The translations under genes and the position numbers were made by a program. DNA of 64,000 nt, from positions 15,969,001-16,033,000 of the forward strand of contig NC_085119.1 of assembly GCF_030269925.1 (NCBI RefSeq). The letters are read 5' to 3'. This stretch comes from Bombyx mori (lineage: Eukaryota; Arthropoda; Insecta; Lepidoptera; Bombycidae). Below the pieces are notes generated by a model. The model worked only from the letters and a program-made list of their open reading frames with translations, did not search any database and was not told where the DNA came from. Below, piece after piece: positions 1-10,825 of the stretch (positions are counted from its first letter, which is position 1; every line of letters starts with the position of its first letter).

Positions 1-70
1 AAATATGCTATTTACCCTCACCCCCTTAAAAGGCAAACAAAATTCATTATTTAAGCTAATGTTATGAAGT

Positions 71-494
71 TGTTATGGCCTAAAGGATAAAGACGTCCAG
101 TGCATTCATGTTGAGCGATTCACCGGTGTTCGAATACCAGGCGGGTACCAATTTTTCTAATGAAATACGTACTCAACAAATATTCACGACTGAATTCCAC
201 GGTGAAGGAAAAACATCGTGTAATAAAAATTAAACCCGCAAAACTATAAATTGCGTAATTACTGATGGTAAGACGTCTTGTGAGTCCGCACGGGTAGGTA
301 CCGCCTATTTCTGCCGTGAAGCAGTAATGCGTTTCGGTTTGAAGGGTGGGGTAGCCGTTGTAACTATACTGAGACCTTAGAACTTATATCTCAAGGTGGG
401 TGACGCATTTACGTTGTAGATGTGTATGGGCTCCAGTAACCACTTAACACTAAGTGGGCTTTGAGCTCGTCCTCCCATGTAAGCAATAAAAAAA
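71..494 (+). repeat. tRNA-headed SINE, near full length
   Basis: A tRNA-like head (box-A-like tggcctaaagg near 75, box-B-like gtgttcgaat near 126) is followed by a middle part and the common body beginning near 263 (tggtaagacgtcttgtgagtc). It ends in aagcaataaaaaaaa. The same order of modules recurs at 22808 and 53049 (plus) and 37886 (minus). The Pol III box assignment is by motif; the family name is uncertain. Confidence 0.8.
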
Positions 495-624
495 ACTATG
501 TGCGTGCATAATCTTATATAACTAATGCAAATTCTTCATAGATGTTGTGAAATACTGCCGAGCGCACTGCTTCATTGCAAGCGACCGCGAATTTGAAAAG
601 GAAAATGAGTTTCAATGACTTAAT

Positions 625-831
625 ATGATCACAATGATCCCTTCATCTCCATTTTATCATCGCACCTTCCGCCATCGGAGCAGAGTTCATCCATATTATC
701 TGGAACCGCTGCGTTCATCGACAGTGCGTTTCCAGAGGTCTTTTTTGCCACGTACCATCCGGCTATGGAATGAGCTCCCCTCCACGGTGTTTCCCGAGCG
801 CTATGACATGTCCTTCAAAAGAGGCTTTTGA
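625..831 (+). pseudogene. LINE ORF2 C-terminal remnant
   Basis: A 68-residue open frame carries the motif FLPRTIRLWNELPSTVFP followed by YDMSF and a basic end. This is the conserved C-terminal tail of many insect LINE reverse transcriptases. A second copy of the same protein end occurs at 46097. There is no RT or endonuclease domain, so it is a 5'-truncated dead copy. It runs straight into the Bm1-like tail at 832-949. Confidence 0.7.
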
Positions 832-949
832 AGAGTATTAAGCGGTAGGCAGCGGCTTGGCTCTGCCCCTGGCATTGCTGAAGTCCATGAGCGACGGTAA
901 CCACTCACCATCAGGTGGGCCGTAAGCTCGTCTGCCTACAAGATCAAAA
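832..949 (+). repeat. Bm1-like tail, joined to a LINE ORF2 end
   Basis: The segment reads gtaggcagcggcttggctct...ccatcaggtgggccgtaagctcgtctgcctacaag and ends in an A-rich tract. The same tail is found on the minus strand at 8765, 9978, 30281 and 35445, where it stands alone. Here it directly follows an ORF2 C-terminus, which suggests it is the 3' UTR of that LINE. It resembles what I know as the Bombyx Bm1 SINE tail. Confidence 0.7.
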
Positions 950-1303
950 AAATTATAATAATAATAATAACACAAAAAATGAGTGAAGGCTATCTTCAGC
1001 TTATCCATAAACTCATGAATTTCAAAAATTTACAATCCAAATGGATAAAACAACGACCAATTAACGTAGGCAGTTACAGCTAATTACATAGGTACAATAT
1101 ATCGTGTAACGTTTGTCAAACAAGCACGTCGCTGCGTACGGGTGACATCAAATAAATTAATTATGTTCAAACACAATTTGTACATTATATCTGCGTTACG
1201 CGTTGCGACAATTATTACTTGTAATAGGTATATAATGTTTGTCGCAATACATGTGTATTTAGGATAATTTACTACCGGCTTACCTGTTCTTCTGGTGTTT
1301 AAT

Positions 1304-1510
1304 ACTCTCAGGTACAGCCCACCGAGTTTCTCGCCGGATCTTCTCAGTGGGTCGCGTTTCCGATCCGGTGGTAGATTCTGCGAAGCACGGCTCTTGCTAG
1401 GGTTCGTGTTAGCATCGTCGTCAGGTTTGAGCCCCATGAGCTCACCTACTAGTTACGGTTACGCTGGAATAGCCTGTCAAGACTACCAGCTTAGGGAGGA
1501 AAAAAAAAAA
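1304..1510 (+). mobile_element. Jockey-like LINE, short 3' fragment with TSD
   Basis: A 3'-terminal LINE fragment (acagcccaccgagtttctcg ... cagcttagggagg, then an A tract). It is flanked by a perfect 10-bp direct repeat, ggtgtttaat, at 1294-1303 and 1511-1520, proving insertion by target-primed reverse transcription. The same ~205-bp unit recurs at 21305. Confidence 0.85.
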
Positions 1511-1520
1511 GGTGTTTAAT

Positions 1521-2369
1521 GGTTACCAGAGTCTATAAACCAGCTTAAGATATGAGCCGAGTGAGATGTTTAAAACCGAATTGAAAGAGTCCTTTACGGC
1601 AGAAATAGGTAAAAAGGTACGTACACATGCAGGTCTCACATTACGCCCTATCACCTGGAATAATACAAATTTAAAATGTTACTAGTTTGATTTTATTGCA
1701 CGATATTATTCCTTCATAGTAGAAGTTGATCGTAAGCATGCGTTATGTCCATTGAAAACTGGTCGTACCTGGTTGACCTCGATCCTCAGAATAATCACTT
1801 AATCCTTTCCCACGGTTAAGTAGTTCAAGCCTTTTTATCCTACCACTGATGTGAGTGTCCAGAAATCAATCACATGCAATTAAAATAAAACACGAAATTC
1901 GGACGTTCCATATTTTATATTTGAAACCTTTGGTGAACTATAAATGATCCTTAAAGAAATCGGGTTGGTAGAATTTAGTAATTACCTACCTAATACACTG
2001 ATATCTAAAAACCCGCGCTGCCTCTTCACTGTTTCAATTTTTTTTAAACCATATGCACATGTTTTGCGAATAGCAGCCCACAAAGAATCTACTCTCAGAA
2101 GCGTACGACATAGCATTTCCCAACTGTACTGCCAGCTGCTATGATACCGGTCGAATTCAAAAGGCCACATACGTCAGTAAATATATTCTCTCTGGAGCAA
2201 CGCAATACTCGCAAAGGAAGTAGTTTCAAAGTCCCCCAGGGACGCAATAGATTCCGGAATTTCCTGATGCGTTCGTCGCAACGTCATCTAGGTTTCTAGT
2301 TACATAGTTGCTCGCCATGACACGGGAGTCCGATATAAAAGGGGGTTATTTTACTACTAGAACGCTTCG
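1521..2369. other. Non-coding block with a degenerate SINE piece
   Basis: No supportable gene. About 1690-1745 is a decayed minus-strand piece of the tRNA-headed SINE (ttgcacgatattattccttc). A 62-residue minus-strand frame at 1982-2170 contains no family motif that I recognise and is short enough to be chance. Confidence 0.5.
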
Positions 2370-2590
2370 TACAGGGAAGGGTTGAAGGTACAAGACCGCG
2401 CGGGAGGTCACCAATGCGGTGGACCGACCAAATGAAAACTGCTGTGGGAGGTCCCATAAATGAGAGCAGTAGAATGGCCTCGAGCAGGTAGAGATGGCGG
2501 GACATCGTGAGACGCATCAAGTCTGCCCCTTTCAACACTACATGACGACCACGACCACTCTGTCAAGAGTGACACGATTGAGAAGAAGAA
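2370..2590 (+). mobile_element. RTE-like LINE, decayed 3' end
   Basis: A broken reading frame resembles the C-terminus of RTE-type ORF2 (RWTDQMKTA-like, then RRIKSAP) with stops and frameshifts. It is followed by acgaccacgaccactctgtc and a gaagaagaag end typical of lepidopteran RTE 3' termini. Old and inactive. Confidence 0.6.
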
Positions 2591-3180
2591 GATCTAACTA
2601 GACTGGACTATACTTAAAATTCAACAGGCCTTGCGGCGGTGGCAATCATATAACTTTTTCAAGATAAGCTTTCATGTATACAAATTCCGAGCAACAACAT
2701 TTGGATCGTCGGTCTCCCAAGAAATTTTACCCGCTCAGTGAAAGATCTTCCCTTTGTCGTTACTCCCAAATATGTGACCTGCGACAGAGTGTACGCTAGA
2801 AAAATTGAATTGAATTTTTTTTAGAAATTAACGCCATCTAGCGTATACGTGGCGCAGTGTGGGGAAATAATATAATTGTAAAACACTGCTTAGTTCTCTC
2901 ACTCGACACTGCATGGCGTGACTGTGCTATCTTGTCTGTTCGAAGGTGAGATTAGCACAGCACTATAGGCGGAATATTCGAGAACCGTAAGACTATTCAT
3001 ATAAAAGGACAAGTCACTTGGTCCGAGTCCTTTTTCGATCAACATCTTTCGAGCTGCAGTGAAAGTTTTCTTACGTATTTACCAGAGTCAATTTAACAGT
3101 TCCTTGGTGTATTTTATTCAACCAGGGTCCTAATAACTGGTACATTATATGTACATCAGTTAGGGTGCGAAGTGTGACCT

Positions 3181-4123
3181 TTTTTTTTTTTCCACAGGAG
3201 AAAATCGCCGGATCCCCACCCGCGCGGCAGGTGGGGTATGTGGGAGTTGAACCTCACTAAAAACTCCTGCCGCTCACAACCGGCGCCCTACCTCGGACCG
3301 GGCCGGAGCCCAGTCGGGGCTATTGAAACGGCGGGACAGGGTTGACGCAGAGCACATTACATCCATCCCACCGTCCCACGGACGCCGGACCGGTGGCCGC
3401 CAGCGACACGACCACCGGTTCCCTCGTTCAGCGGGCCGAGAGCCCGCTTTGATGGCGCCGCGTTACACCTTCCCCCAGAGCGGTCGGGGGAACGCGGTCC
3501 ACCATCACCCGGCTTCCTATTGCGGGTGAACGTGCAAAGCACGCCACCCCACGTCTGGGTCTCTCCCCGCACAAAACGGGTGGGACCCCTAGCTCTTAGG
3601 GGGCCAGGTCACGGATACGACCCCGGTCCCGACCCCCTGCTCGGCGGCGGCGGGTTTCTGCGTAGTGAGGAGAGCTTTCCCTCACTCGCCCCGCCGCCTC
3701 CTTCTGCGAGATGGTGCACTCGCAGAAGTCGAGCATAGCCTTCCATGACTCATCGCTGCCAAGCATCGACGCCACGACGCCAGGCAACGACAAGTCAGGT
3801 CCTATCTTTGCGACCAGGACACGGCGCTGCACCTCCCACGCGGGGCAGACAGCGAGCGTATGCTCCGCCGTGTCCAGGTCGTGTCCACAATGGTGACACC
3901 TCGTCGTCGGCTCAGCCCCTATCCGGCGCAGGTACTTCCCGAAGCATCCGTGCCCGGTCAGCACCTGCACCAGACGAAAGGTGAGACGTCCTTCGCCACG
4001 ATTCACCCAGTCATCAAAGACCGGGTAAACCGCCTCGACGGTCCGTAGCCCCCACGTGGGGTTGGCCAATCGCCTCGACCACGACTCGAGCACGGACCGC
4101 CGAGAATGGGCCTTCCGCGCCCG
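3181..4123 (-). mobile_element. R1-like LINE, 5'-truncated, TSD present
   Basis: On the minus strand the insert holds an ORF2 C-terminus, a 3' UTR and a poly(A) (poly-T from 3181). A 12-bp direct repeat gaagtgtgacct flanks it at 3169-3180 and 4124-4135. Its 3' portion is nearly identical by eye to 60030-60657, so the two copies are recent. The 3' UTR carries a stem-loop at 3214-3236. Confidence 0.85.
3596..4123 (-). pseudogene. R1-like ORF2 C-terminal fragment (CCHC domain)
   Basis: The open frame encodes the region downstream of the RT domain: FRLVQVLTGHGCFGKYL, then a cysteine/histidine cluster CHHCGHDLDTAEHTLAVC of the C-terminal CCHC type, then WKAMLDFCE and SQKEAA and an arginine-rich end (RRRRAGG). 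This is characteristic of R1/LOA-type non-LTR retrotransposons, where the zinc-knuckle end is thought to help bind nucleic acid. The frame is uninterrupted but the endonuclease and RT are missing through 5' truncation, so it cannot act. A homologous fragment of another subfamily lies at 14020-14733. Confidence 0.8.
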
Positions 4124-4560
4124 GAAGTGTGACCTTTAGATCACCTTCGAGATCCCGCAGTACCTTTCAGCGTGGACGCTGCCGGAAGCGAGGTGCTCTG
4201 GCTAGGCGATCCACGAAAGAGTACTTGACTACGGTAGACCAAGAACACACCTGCATACACAACCTAGCTCGGATCCAGCAACCCCAGTTGCTGGGAAGTA
4301 ATCCGGTGAACTTTCATCGTCCGTTTGTGAACTAAACTGGTGAAACCGTCATTGTTTATAGTATTTTAATTTTAATCTCATTTTCACTGATTACTTTCTC
4401 GTGTGTTCGGTATACCTACCGACACACATGTAACATAGTACCTTACCACTAAATTAATCTTTGTGAACAATTATAACCATTGTATCTGTGTTATTTGTAG
4501 TGAATAAACATAAGTGTTATATTGTAATTGTTTTTATTTATTGGCGTGAGTCTCCCAGAA

Positions 4561-5589
4561 CGGTAAGTGGTGGCGCCCTGAGCTCCTCCTCACAGAGTCT
4601 CCTGTTCACCGGTTGTCTACCGGTGGTGACGTGTCAAGAAGTGCTGCGACTCGGCCCCATGTCTCTCGACCCATAGACCACCTTTTGGGGAGTGACGCGA
4701 CTGGGCCTCATGTAACATCAGCATACCAGGGACACCCTCAGACATAGACACGTTATAAGAGCAACTGCAGCCTTATCAACAATCATCAAAGTCGACTTTC
4801 ACAGTTTCCGCACTTTCGCAGTTAAACGCAAGCAATCAACAGTCGTCCCACAGCAAGCCAGAACCGCAGCCTCAACAGGTCCATCGCAGTCGACGAGCAT
4901 GTTCCTTCTAAAATACCATTGGTCAAGCAACTACGCGATTATTCTAATCCAGATCCATACAGATTATTTCTATAAATACATAGTAATTAAAAAAATACAA
5001 TAAAAGAACATTCTCACTTTAACACAAAGGAAGAGGACAGTTTGACCGTACTCCAAAAACATATCGTAAAACCCTTATTTTACAGCAACCCTTGCGCGGT
5101 TCAACCACATAGATTAGTGTTTCACGCTTAATAAGTTCAAAGTCTCGTGGCACTTGCTTAGAACAAAAGGACAACGTAATGAATATTACAATGGTTTCCG
5201 GTATTAAAACTGTTGAATTATTATTTCAAGTTTTGAAATAGACGGAAAGATATTTAGTTCAATGATTGTAATTTTCGAGGTGAATTGTCTCCTTTTGCGT
5301 CATCTGAATACGTTACTGGGACTTTAACGTATTAGGGATGTTAATTTTCCTCCACATGTAATTCTAATCCCGGAACGTGTATTCCGAGAGTGCGCCACAA
5401 ATCTAGAAGAGGCAGCATGTAGACTCATGTATTAGCATACATACTGCATAGTGCGTTTATCGCCGTGATGTAATGCTCGGTTCAAAATTATTTTATGCTA
5501 TACTCGTAAACTATGAGGTAATTAGGGGCTTAATAAATAAATAAAAAATATTTACTAACACGCCACGTTAACTGGTCCCGTGCTAAGTT
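4561..5589. other. Intergenic block, no gene seen
   Basis: The first ~200 bases may be the leader of the LTR-like segment to the left. The rest is AT-rich sequence with no coding frame, RNA gene or recognised repeat that I can support. Confidence 0.5.
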
Positions 5590-5795
5590 CGTAAAGATCT
5601 TGTATTACAGGTACCAGATAACGGAAATAAATGTAAGATTTTTATTATACGCAAACATATATTTAATAAACATCCATAACCCTGGAATAGACATTTTATA
5701 TTTATCATACAAATATCTTCCCTTGGCGGGATTCGAACCCGCGACCCCCTTGTGTAGTGACCATGTCACTTACCACTACACTAGACAACCGTAAA
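5590..5795 (-). repeat. Second tRNA-derived SINE family
   Basis: On the minus strand a tRNA-like head at about 5717-5791 shows a box-A-like tagtgtagtggtaag and a perfect box-B-like gggttcgaatccc. It is followed by an AT-rich body (agatatttgtatgataaat...). The acceptor ends do not pair, so it is a SINE head and not a functional tRNA gene. It differs from the head at 71. Confidence 0.65.
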
Positions 5796-6234
5796 AACGC
5801 TATTGATTACATTTCATAACGCTAAGATGCGATTTCTTCTTTAAGCTAATGGGTTATTTTGTTGGCGCCTGGAAACAGGTTCCAGGTAAACAATAATAAG
5901 AACTCAGGAAACTAGACTAATTTATTTTTAACAAATTCGTATTTTATTAAATCGCAACGTTACGCAAAATCCCTTGTCGCAATTCCGTAGAACGCGCATG
6001 CTGTCTTTGATTCTACCATATTCGCCAATTCGAAGAAAACACCATTCTTTTAACACTATTTCTGAAGTGAAATGTGCGAACCATGGCTACAACCAGCCTT
6101 ACAAGGCTAGTAGGAACGAGTAAATAACGCTGGCTATTTCTGCCAGGATGCAACGATGTTATAGTATCGAGAATAAAACAGCTGCTTATTCAATATTATT
6201 GAGACATCCAACTCGTACCTCAATCTTCTTCTCT

Positions 6235-6425
6235 TTTTTTAACCTTATCCCACTATGTGGGGTCGGCACAGCTAATTTTTCTCTTGCATTCTTTTCTATC
6301 AGAAGTCAACTCAACACTCCTCTCTCGGTGCATCGCTTCAACACGAATGCACCGGACGTCTTATCCGTTAGGCCACGACGACAAAACCTACCTATGCGGA
6401 CTCACAAGAGGTCCTACCACCAGTG
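6235..6425 (-). repeat. Rearranged SINE copy with a foreign tail
   Basis: At 6330-6425 the minus strand holds the tRNA-like head (gtcgtggcctaacggataag) joined almost directly to the first bases of the common body (gtggtaggacctcttgtgag), so the middle module is deleted. The adjacent 6240-6270 (cttatcccactatgtggggt) looks like another widespread insect repeat. Confidence 0.6.
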
Positions 6426-6439
6426 AAAAATTACTACCT

Positions 6440-7750
6440 ACATACCTCAATATGGGCAGTAAATGCTCAGTGCCTACTATACTCGAAGTTCACCGAAGAA
6501 TTTAGGCCAATACTCCCACAAAATTCCTGTCGCACAAAGTAATTAGAAATACAATTTGAATTTGTCTTCGTAAATTATATTAAACGAAACATCAAAGTAT
6601 ATAACAATCTCGTTTCCTATTACCATGCAGAACAATTAGAGGCAGTAAAAAGAGGGAATGATTGGGGCTTAATCAGAGCACGCGCCTGCGACCTTATTGA
6701 CCTTTGAACCTTAATGAAGGATCGCTTCCGCGGCCAAAGGCGTCTTTGTCACTGTATTACGCTATTTGTATAGGGGTGGTGTAAGTCATAAGCTAATTTC
6801 GATGTTCAATATTATATTCTAATTTTAGAGTTGCTCAGCAGGAATAAGCAGGCATAAACAGCGCCAATGATTTGAGTTCCGTCAGTTCGCCTCAATTTGG
6901 CAGCTCTAAAAAACAAATATTTACCTAGCTTATTTTTCAGATGTTCTATTATATTGTGTTCTGTCTGATTGTTAACGTTGTTTATTCATCATGATTAATG
7001 ATAATTAATTAATAATTAATGTTGTTGTTCTAAATTTTTTTTAATTAAATTGTTCATCACGATTGTTAATTTAGTTTATTAAATTAAACGATATAGCATG
7101 TTTATAGCCCGTAGCACGAGAGACATAGGCTGTACGCATAATGACAAAGCTTGCTGTAGTGCGAATGGCTACGAATGGCTAAAAGTCGTCGTGACAGTCA
7201 TATTTTTGTTTTAATACAATTCTGAAGCGTGCCTGTAATAAAAACAAACCCGTGTTTATTTGTTTGCTTAGAGCACACACGGCTCCGTAGCCTAAGAATC
7301 AGGAAAAAATCGAGCTTTAAGCGTTGGATAGTCCTTTTTCATTGAAAGTGCAACTTCTTCCTCATCGCCCTCGTGGTCTTATTATCATTATTAAACTGCA
7401 AATAGAAAATTCAATATTGAAAACAACCATTCTAGGCGATAGTTTTAAATATTTTGTTTTAAATCAAAGTTCGCTTTCCTTCTATAACTTGACGACCGCT
7501 GTAATATTAAAGCCCTTTGTAATACTAATTACAGCGGCGGTTGGAGCGCGTGCGAGGGACGATGCCTTGATTGCAGGTACCACGATGTGTTACCCCACTG
7601 TTTGATGTTTCAAATAACTTCTTGATTGCTATTCTCTCAGTATCCGGTGCGGAGTTTAGTGGACAGTCATACAATTCTATGTTACATAGTTTTTTTTCGC
7701 TACCTAATCGTTGGTAATTTAAGGGGCTAATCCGAATTCGCGCTCACGGG
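6440..7750. other. Intergenic block, no gene seen
   Basis: AT-rich, with local ttaattaattaataatt runs near 7000. A 93-residue frame at 7324-7605 has no recognisable motif or coding bias. I see no RNA gene and no clear repeat. Confidence 0.5.
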
Positions 7751-7751
7751 C

Positions 7752-7870
7752 TCAACCTGAGATAATTGCTAACACCAGCCCTAGCAAGAGCAGTGCTTCG
7801 CAGAATTTACCACCGGATCGGAATCGCGACCCACTAAAAAGATCCGGGGAGAAACTCAGTAGGTTGTGTC
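7752..7870 (-). mobile_element. Jockey-like LINE 3' fragment
   Basis: The reverse complement matches the unit at 1304 (ggtcgcgattccgatccggt, then gcgaagcactgctcttgctag). Both ends are eroded and no target duplication is visible. It abuts the LTR-like copy at 7879. Confidence 0.7.
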
Positions 7871-7878
7871 TAATATGC

Positions 7879-8217
7879 TGCTACGCGCTGGGGCTCGGGA
7901 TAAATAAAATTCTATCGAATTACAAGTTAACAATTTCAATATTCAACACTTAGAACACTTAAAACACTTTGAAATTCTCAATTCGCTTCTTCCGCTTCGC
8001 TTCAGGTGATCCGTTCGCTGTTCCGATTACTGACTGACTACGTGCCATCTCTGCAACGCTTTTATAGCCGATACCACATCCATAGAATTATCGAGAATAT
8101 TCCACACATTTCGAGTATTGTGTTTCCGCTATCTGACAATAGATGACGTTGTACTTCTCGAGCGTTCTAGGTACTGCTAGATCCTTACTCTTTAGCGTTA
8201 CTCTTACCGGCGTAACC
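7879..8217 (-). mobile_element. Solo LTR-like element
   Basis: Minus-strand sequence starts ggttacgccggtaagagtaacg and ends ccccagcgcgtagca, the same termini as the copy at 50439-50933 (tgttacg...cgtaaca). A TATA box reads ctataaaagcg on the minus strand (near 8060-8069), and an aataaa-like signal lies near the end. These are LTR promoter and poly(A) signals. No internal retroelement genes adjoin it. Confidence 0.65.
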
Positions 8218-8249
8218 TTCAATTACATCAGTTCTTTAATTATGTTGTT

Positions 8250-8650
8250 TTGTTTATTCATTTTAAGGTTCCTCCTCCTCCTTGTATCATGTTCCTCAAT
8301 GCTGAGGGTCGTGACCATTACGGAGCATTTTTGTCTGGACTATGTTCCTCCATTCCTCTGTCCTCAGCACAGTAGAAAGCGACATTGATACTGAAGTCCA
8401 ATGTCGTCTTAATTTAATCGGACCAGTGCCATGCCCTAGGCCTCTTTCTTCTATTTTCTGGGTGATTAGTAGTTTTTGGAGATTCTCACAATTTTCCTCA
8501 CAACGTGGCCGAAGAACTCAAAAATACTACAAAGGCATCTATCTGGTGATGAGTCTTGTGGAGACGCCTAGTTCTTCCAGGATTGATGCGTTGGTCGACC
8601 CGACTTCGGTCAGCCTTCTTTAGAGTCCATGGAGACCATAAAAAGATATA
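8250..8650. repeat. Unclassified repeat-like block
   Basis: Sequence such as ctgagggtcgtgaccattac and ttctgggtgattagtagttt resembles the 3' regions of lepidopteran LINEs read on the minus strand, but no intact frame or terminus is visible. Assignment is recollection only. Confidence 0.3.
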
Positions 8651-8764
8651 TAGGGGTAGTCGTAAAGTAATCCGAGTTTAACTGTGCTGGTGATACAGGT
8701 TAAGATGCCTTGTTTGTCGTATGATACTACGGTATATCAGCTTTAATTAATTACCCTTAATACG

Positions 8765-8891
8765 TTTTTTATTGCCCTTGTAGGCAGACGAGCACACAGC
8801 CCAACTGATTGTGAGTAGTTACCGTCGCCCATGGACTTCAGCAATGCCAGGGGTAGAGCCAAGCCTATCGTTGCCAAGCCACTGCCTACCG
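8765..8891 (-). repeat. Bm1-like tail repeat
   Basis: Begins with a T-rich run, then attgcccttgtaggcagacg, ending ccactgcctaccg. On the minus strand this is the same tail as 832-949 with its A tract. Confidence 0.8.
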
Positions 8892-9366
8892 TATTTGATT
8901 GGTTTTTCATAATGACGTCATAATACCCGAAATTAATGCACTGGAATCGCTCGTAACCGAGACGCGTGCTCAAGCAAACATTGAAACGAAAAATCCCTTT
9001 AATTCCGTTTATTATTCAAACACATTGAAGTTAATACAAATATTTTGAATTTACAAACTAACTTTTTGGGTTTTGAAAGTTCGTTTAATTAAATCTTCAG
9101 TTTCGCGTTCCGTCGGACCGGGCTCCTGAATTCGGAGTTTCGTGGTTAAATTTCGTTTACTTGTGAACAGCCTCGGTACTAATTAAGAGTATTTTACAAA
9201 ATTCAATGGTGCTCGCGTTTGTTTGACTATGTAACTCGATCCTGGACTTGGGTTTGTTGGTTTTCGATCTGTGTCTTTTTCCATACCGGTCAGCCATTGG
9301 TAAAATAACGTGACTAATTCTGAATAATAACTCTAGCCATTTTAAAAATTAATTTTCAGATATATA

Positions 9367-9608
9367 TCTCTATATATAAAAATTAATTGCTGTTCGTTAG
9401 TCTCGCTTAAACTCGAGAACGGCTGGTCCGATTTGGCTAATTTTGGTCTTGAATTATTTGTGGAAGTCCAGAGAAGGTTTAAAAGGTAGATAAATATGAA
9501 AATGCTCGGAACTAAATAAAAATAACAATTTTGTTTTTCCTTTGATATGTCCCCCGTCGGTCTTTTATTTATTGATGGAGGCACTACGAAGTCTGCCGGG
9601 TCAGCTAG
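9367..9608 (+). mobile_element. Helitron-like non-autonomous element
   Basis: Starts TCTCTATATATAAAAATTAA and ends tgccgggtcagCTAG, flanked by A on the left and T on the right. A 5' TC, a 3' CTAG and insertion between A and T are Helitron hallmarks. No helicase is encoded. A second copy lies at 58896-59185 in the opposite orientation. No strong 3' hairpin is evident, so classification is moderate. Confidence 0.5.
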
Positions 9609-9977
9609 TATGAAATAGAAAGCCCATCCGGGCGTAAGTAAGAAAAAATATACATATAATATCAAATGAAAAAGCGAAATTAAACTTCAATCAATGGCTT
9701 GTGAAACCGAAAGAAAGACCACTACTATTGGTACTATTGTAGTTTACAAATTTAAGAAATCAATCGAAGAACGTTTGTCTCCTAAAAGGCACATTGTAAA
9801 GTTAACGATTATACACTTGTGCCAACAAGTGGGAATGAGTTCGCTCCCCAAATTTTCATTTTTTTCCAATATAGTACTCCTGTAAAAAAGTTCAAACACT
9901 TGGGAAAAAATAAGCCCCCTTAGTGTGATTTGATAATTCTAGTCTGTAACGTTTTTAGGAACAGGTTAGATTAGACT

Positions 9978-10112
9978 TTTTTTTATTGCCCTTGTAGGCA
10001 GACGAGCACACGGCCCGCCTGATGGTGAGTGGTTACCGTCGCCCATGGACTTCAGCAATGCTAGGGGCAGAGCCATGCCGCTGCCTACTGCTTAATACTT
10101 CTCCTACCGCTT
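9978..10112 (-). repeat. Bm1-like tail repeat
   Basis: T-rich start, then attgcccttgtaggcagacg ... gccgctgcctactgcttaat. On the minus strand this ends in a poly(A). Well preserved. Confidence 0.8.
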
Positions 10113-10499
10113 AGACATTCAGGAGGTTTGTAACATTGTCTCATAGTTTTGAAATGAAAGCGTCTTACCACAAATTTTTAATTATCCGTTGACCCTGATT
10201 CTATTCATTCCGATTAGTAGAACATCTGATGTACCAATATAATTGTTGAGAAATCAATCTTATTTTTGAGGGTAGACAGTGGTATTCACGTTCTAAGCTC
10301 ATATTCTAATAACTGTTTGACATGTTAATAAGCCAAATTTCCTTTAAAGCACAAACCTATATTCCAGTATTCAGTAATATTTTACTTCATGTTTTGATAT
10401 GATAATTTCTATCTAATTTCGTTTCTAATAGTGGCCGACTTGTATCGAATGTTCTGTACGATGTGTAGCTTCTGTTACTATGTTCGAAAAAAAAATCAC

Positions 10500-10825
10500 A
10501 CGTAATTTCGGATCCTCCCGATCCACTAACGGTGCTTTTAGGTACTTCAAGCACCGGTCACCGTTCTCGTCGAACCCGTCGCTTGCGACGAAGGGCTTTT
10601 TCGAGCAAATTAACCCTCAGACACAGCCCACTGAGTTTCTCGCCGGATCTTCTCAGTGGGTCGCGTTTCAGGTGGTAGATTCTGCGAAGCACGGCTCTTG
10701 CTAGGATTCGTGTTAGCAACATCGTCAGGTTTGAGCCCCATGAACTCGCCTACTAGTTAAGGTTACGCTGGAATAGCAACTCAAGGCTACCAGCTTAGGT
10801 AGGAAAAAAAAAATAAAAAAATCGA
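10500..10825 (+). mobile_element. Jockey-like LINE 3' fragment
   Basis: Longer copy of the family at 1304: it retains the ORF2 end (gatcctcccgatccactaac; SDPPDPLT-type peptide) and an arginine-rich tail, then the 3' unit and an A-rich end (ggtaggaaaaaaaaaataaa). Confidence 0.8.

Larger units (their letters stand above)
2773..4560 (+). mobile_element. LTR-like segment interrupted by a LINE
   Basis: The region begins tgtgacctgcgacag. It has a TATA-like catataaaagg near 2998-3008, a poly(A)-signal-like gaataaac near 4501-4508 and a primer-binding-site-like tggtggcgccctga near 4567. An R1-like LINE (3181-4123) has inserted between the first two signals. No 3' partner LTR and no gag or pol frame is visible, so it may be a relic leader. 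Boundaries are inferred. Confidence 0.35.

Noticed and set aside
5717..5791. Functional tRNA gene
   Set aside because: No acceptor stem pairing and an abnormal central stem; a SINE-type body follows.
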